Assembly: GCA_016214225.1 (NCBI GenBank)
Contig: JACROX010000011.1
Location: 1-10,030, forward strand
DNA: 10,030 nucleotides
DNA from: Candidatus Peregrinibacteria bacterium
GTDB lineage: Bacteria > Patescibacteriota > Gracilibacteria > UBA1369 > LOWO2-01-FULL-3
Direction: 5' to 3'
Shown here piece by piece: positions 8,308 through 10,030 of the stretch (the first letter of the stretch is position 1; each line of letters opens with the position of its first letter). The notes below the pieces were generated by a model that made no database searches, was not told the DNA's origin, and saw nothing but the letters and a program-made list of their open reading frames with translations. Made by a program: the position numbers and the translations under genes.

Positions 8308-8313
8308 TATAAT
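8308..8313 (+). promoter_or_regulatory. Candidate -10 box for the rsmH-ftsL transcript
   Basis: A perfect TATAAT with no convincing -35 at 16-18 nt. If used, the leader before rsmH would be about 130 nt and would contain the inverted DnaA-like boxes. A second, weaker possibility is TATATA at 8434-8439, only 9 nt before the rsmH ATG. Confidence 0.3.
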
Positions 8314-8371
8314 TTGTTGACTGTCAGGGGATTTAATCATAATCTGGGCTATAGGAATTAGCGTAAAAAAG

Positions 8372-8392
8372 TTATACACGAGCTGTGCACAA
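8372..8392. promoter_or_regulatory. Inverted pair of DnaA-box-like sites
   Basis: TTATACACG (8372-8380, + strand) and TTGTGCACA (8384-8392, - strand) each match the TTATnCACA consensus at eight of nine positions and face each other three bases apart. A weaker TTATACAAC is at 8189-8197. They sit about 60-80 bp before rsmH. The match may be chance in AT-rich DNA. Confidence 0.3.
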
Positions 8393-8448
8393 GTTTTGAA
8401 CAATGGGTTATAGGTTGATTATTGAATTTTGTTTATATAGAGCTGAAA

Positions 8449-9387
8449 ATGGAACATGTGTCGGTGCTTAAAAATGAGGTTCAAAAGTATCTGAATTTGA
8501 AGGATGGTGGAATTGTTGTAGACGCGACGTTAGGACTTGGTGGACATGCTTTGGACATTTTGAAAAATATTGGGAAAAATGGCAAGCTTATCGTTTTTGA
8601 GCAGGATGAAAGGAACTTGGAAGAAGCGAAGATCAGGCTTAAAGATTATGAATTGCAAGTTACATATATTCAGGACAATTTTTGTTATTTGAAAAGTAGG
8701 ATTTCCGGTTTTGGTTTCGAAAAAGTTGATGCGATTTTGTTTGATTTGGGGCTTTCTTCTCCTCATGTTGATGATCCTGCGAGAGGTTTTTCTCTCATTA
8801 AAGACGGACCTCTGGATATGAGATTTAATCTTAAAGGAAAACTTACCGCTGAAATTGTCATAAATACTTATATCGAAGAAGATTTAGGCAGAATTTTTTT
8901 TGAATACGGCGAAGAAAAATTTTCCAGAAAAATCGCGAGAGCTATTTGTGCGAGGAGAAAGGAAAAACCTTTTTCTTCAACCAAGGATCTTGCTGATTTT
9001 ATTTCTGAAAATGTTGGCGGCAAGTTTAATAAAGTTCATCCCGCCACGAGAATTTTTCAAGCTTTGCGAATTGAAGTTAATGATGAGCTTAATGCTCTTA
9101 GGGAGGCTCTTACGCAAGCCGCGGAAGTTTTGCGGGTTTCGGGCCGTGTCGTCGTTATTTCCTATCATTCACTTGAAGATAGGATAGTGAAGCAGTTCTT
9201 TAAGGCCATGGAGAAGCCTGAAGTTATCGATAGCGAGAAACTTTTATATCAAAATTTCGATGATCCCATTTTTGAAAGAATTACCAAAAAACCGGTTGTT
9301 CCTACTGATGAAGAAATCAACGCAAATAGAAGAGCCAGAAGCGCGAAGTTGAGAGTTTATGAAAAGGTAAGAGAGGTTATGTATTAG
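8449..9387 (+). CDS. rsmH: 16S rRNA C1402 N4-methyltransferase RsmH (MraW)
   Basis: RsmH uses S-adenosylmethionine to methylate N4 of C1402 in the ribosomal P site. It commonly opens the division/cell-wall (dcw) cluster. The 312-residue length is typical. Motifs: HVSVLKNEV at 3-11, SAM-binding VVDATLGLGGHALDIL at 23-38, FDLGLSSPHVDDPARGFS at 98-115, GPLDMRF at 120-126, HPATRIFQALRIEVNDEL at 197-214, VVISYHSLEDRIVKQFF at 235-251, and the C-terminal NRRARSAKLRVYEK at 292-305. The frame opens nine codons earlier at a TTG (8422), but ATG 8449 gives the standard family start (MEHVSVL). There is no strong Shine-Dalgarno. An ftsL-like gene follows after 91 nt. The gene appears intact, unlike those at the left of the window. 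Confidence 0.96.
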   Translation: MEHVSVLKNEVQKYLNLKDGGIVVDATLGLGGHALDILKNIGKNGKLIVFEQDERNLEEAKIRLKDYELQVTYIQDNFCYLKSRISGFGFEKVDAILFDLGLSSPHVDDPARGFSLIKDGPLDMRFNLKGKLTAEIVINTYIEEDLGRIFFEYGEEKFSRKIARAICARRKEKPFSSTKDLADFISENVGGKFNKVHPATRIFQALRIEVNDELNALREALTQAAEVLRVSGRVVVISYHSLEDRIVKQFFKAMEKPEVIDSEKLLYQNFDDPIFERITKKPVVPTDEEINANRRARSAKLRVYEKVREVMY

Positions 9388-9478
9388 TTGGTACACCACC
9401 TTTGTGTGGGCTTAGAGTTCGCTCTCGCACGGGGAGTGGGCTCACATTACTTGTTTAGCAACCCTTCGGGGCGACTAT
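9388..9478 (+). promoter_or_regulatory. GC-rich structured spacer before ftsL, with UUCG hairpins
   Basis: This 91-nt spacer is clearly more GC-rich than its surroundings. It can form CCAC/GTGG (9396-9399 with 9406-9409), AGAG-UUCG-CUCU (9414-9425), and CCC-UUCG-GGG (9462-9471), the last eight bases before the ftsL ATG and with the stable cUUCGg loop. GTGGGCT occurs twice, exactly 30 bases apart (9406-9412 and 9436-9442). The stems are short. None has the U-tract of a terminator. It could be a structured leader, an RNA processing region or an element remnant. Confidence 0.35.
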
Positions 9479-9832
9479 ATGCCACAATTGGTCTTATCAA
9501 GAGGGAGTTCGTATCGAGGAAATTTTTTAAAGAAATTTTTTCCTAATGTTGAACTTGGTCCTTATTTCCTCGTTTTTTCGTTGATTTTATTTGTGGCTGT
9601 TATTTCCGTTACCACTTTGGTTTTTTCCACAAGGCAAGTTACGAAGGGATATGTCCTCAGTTCTCTTGAGAATCAACATAAGTCTTTGCTGAGAGAAAAC
9701 GAGAGAAGAGATATGGATATGTCCGTGGTCAGGTCTTTAAAGCATATTGAGGAGTCCGGTAAGGTTAGAACTATGGTTAGGCCGTCAAAGACTGTGTTTG
9801 TGTCAGGGGAGACTTCCATAGCGAAAAACTAA
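9479..9832 (+). CDS. ftsL: FtsL-like divisome protein
   Basis: FtsL is a small bitopic protein that joins DivIC/FtsB and FtsQ/DivIB and helps activate septal peptidoglycan synthesis. The 117 residues show the family plan: a basic cytoplasmic N-terminus (SYRGNFLKKFF), one membrane helix at about 28-49 (PYFLVFSLILFVAVISVTTLVF), an extracytoplasmic heptad-like segment (YVLSSLENQHKSLLRENERRD, about 58-78), then RSLKHIEESGKVRTMVRPSKTVFV at 85-108, which matches the family's S-x-x-x-I-E...GMV...V pattern. The call rests on topology, these patterns and position after rsmH, since FtsL sequences diverge strongly. Start: ATG 9479, the only good one; GGGG lies eight bases upstream inside a small hairpin. 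The stop TAA overlaps the left end of the inverted-repeat element at 9829. Confidence 0.8.
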   Translation: MPQLVLSRGSSYRGNFLKKFFPNVELGPYFLVFSLILFVAVISVTTLVFSTRQVTKGYVLSSLENQHKSLLRENERRDMDMSVVRSLKHIEESGKVRTMVRPSKTVFVSGETSIAKN

Positions 9833-9958
9833 GGAACCTCTGAAAAACGCGTATTGCTGTGTCAACTTCGTCGCTTCCTCCTCGCCGTACAAGCTCGTAC
9901 GGCTCATTCGTAAGCTCCTCGTTTCCTTGCAATCCATCGTTTTTCAGAGGTTCCTTAG
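9829..9958. mobile_element. 130-bp MITE-like inverted-repeat element
   Basis: Perfect 21-bp terminal inverted repeats occupy 9829-9849 and 9938-9958 (core AAGGAACCTCTGAAAAACG and its complement). Inside are further complementary arms, ATTGC (9853-9857) with GCAAT (9929-9933), and a central GCCGTAC (9884-9890) with GTACGGC (9897-9903) around a 6-nt loop, so the whole unit can fold into one long imperfect hairpin. It has no coding capacity and its base use is more GC-rich than its flanks. TA lies at both outer ends (9830-9831 and 9956-9957), as expected of a Tc1/mariner-IS630-type target duplication, though these bases also belong to the palindrome. The family assignment is a guess; a MITE left by an IS is the best reading. 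It could also act as a transcription attenuator after ftsL. Confidence 0.7.
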
Positions 9959-9962
9959 AGGT

Positions 9963-10030
9963 ATGCTGAAAAACCAGTTGAATTTTATAGCTGATTCCTT
10001 TAATCTACTTGTACTTAAGGGTATTTTTTA
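9963..10030 (+). CDS. Possible start of the next gene, cut by the window edge
   Basis: From ATG 9963 a frame stays open to the edge (22 codons: MLKNQLNFIADSFNLLVLKG...). It begins five bases after the inverted-repeat element. GAGG at 9958-9961 is too close to the ATG to be a good ribosome binding site. In dcw clusters ftsL is often followed by the ftsI transpeptidase, whose N-terminus is a short basic stretch and a membrane helix. This fragment is too short, and not hydrophobic enough, to claim that. Confidence 0.3.
   Translation, partial: MLKNQLNFIADSFNLLVLKGIF

Larger units (their letters stand above)
8179..8448. other. 270-bp non-coding region between tsaC and rsmH
   Basis: I find no convincing gene here. 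The stretch is AT-rich and holds a repeated AAAAGTTATACA (8184-8195 and 8367-8378), a pair of near-matches GGGCTATAGG (8346-8355) and GGGTTATAGG (8405-8414), a promoter-like TATAAT (8308-8313), a TTGACT (8317-8322) without a well-spaced -10, and DnaA-box-like sequences. The mraZ gene that often precedes rsmH is absent. I see no good rho-independent terminator after tsaC. Confidence 0.6.

Noticed and set aside
9388..9478. tRNA or small structured RNA gene between rsmH and ftsL
   Set aside because: No cloverleaf, no T-arm motif and no acceptor pairing are visible; only short independent hairpins.

Overview
The window looks like chromosomal DNA of a moderately AT-rich bacterium. A member of the Candidate Phyla Radiation (Patescibacteria) is my best guess. 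This is inferred from three things: most starts lack a clear Shine-Dalgarno sequence and one promoter implies a leaderless mRNA; the cell-division block is minimal, with rsmH followed directly by an FtsL-like gene and no mraZ; and the proteins are divergent. TGA behaves as a normal stop. I cannot place it below phylum level.

Layout. 1-230 is ambiguous: two antisense open frames lie in register with each other. 231-731 (+) is an unrecognised gene whose 3' end overlaps grpE tail to tail by 100 bp. 632-2758 (-) is a compact gap-hrcA-grpE unit in which every gene carries a lesion: gap has a frameshift, hrcA has a frameshift plus a missing middle, and GrpE lacks its C-terminal beta domain. 2813-7452 (-) is glutamate synthase large subunit split into two coupled genes (amidotransferase + FMN/Fe-S synthase, then the GXGXG domain). 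Its glutaminase domain lacks the segment that normally carries the oxyanion-hole NGEIN motif. No gltD is present. 7576-8178 (+) is tsaC, divergent from gltB and preceded by an extended -10 box placed to give a leaderless transcript. 8179-8448 is a non-coding stretch with promoter-like and DnaA-box-like motifs. 8449-9832 (+) holds rsmH and an ftsL-like gene, separated by a GC-rich leader with UUCG hairpins. 9829-9958 is a 130-bp inverted-repeat element resembling a MITE, inserted exactly at the ftsL stop codon. 9963-10030 may be the start of the next gene.

How the genes fit together. The left half combines glycolysis (gap) with heat-shock control and the DnaK nucleotide-exchange factor (hrcA, grpE). 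The middle assimilates nitrogen into glutamate. tsaC makes the t6A precursor for tRNA. The right end is the start of a division/cell-wall cluster. The most notable points are the run of lesions in neighbouring genes, the split and internally shortened GltB, the leaderless tsaC promoter, and the MITE-like insertion that preserves the ftsL stop.
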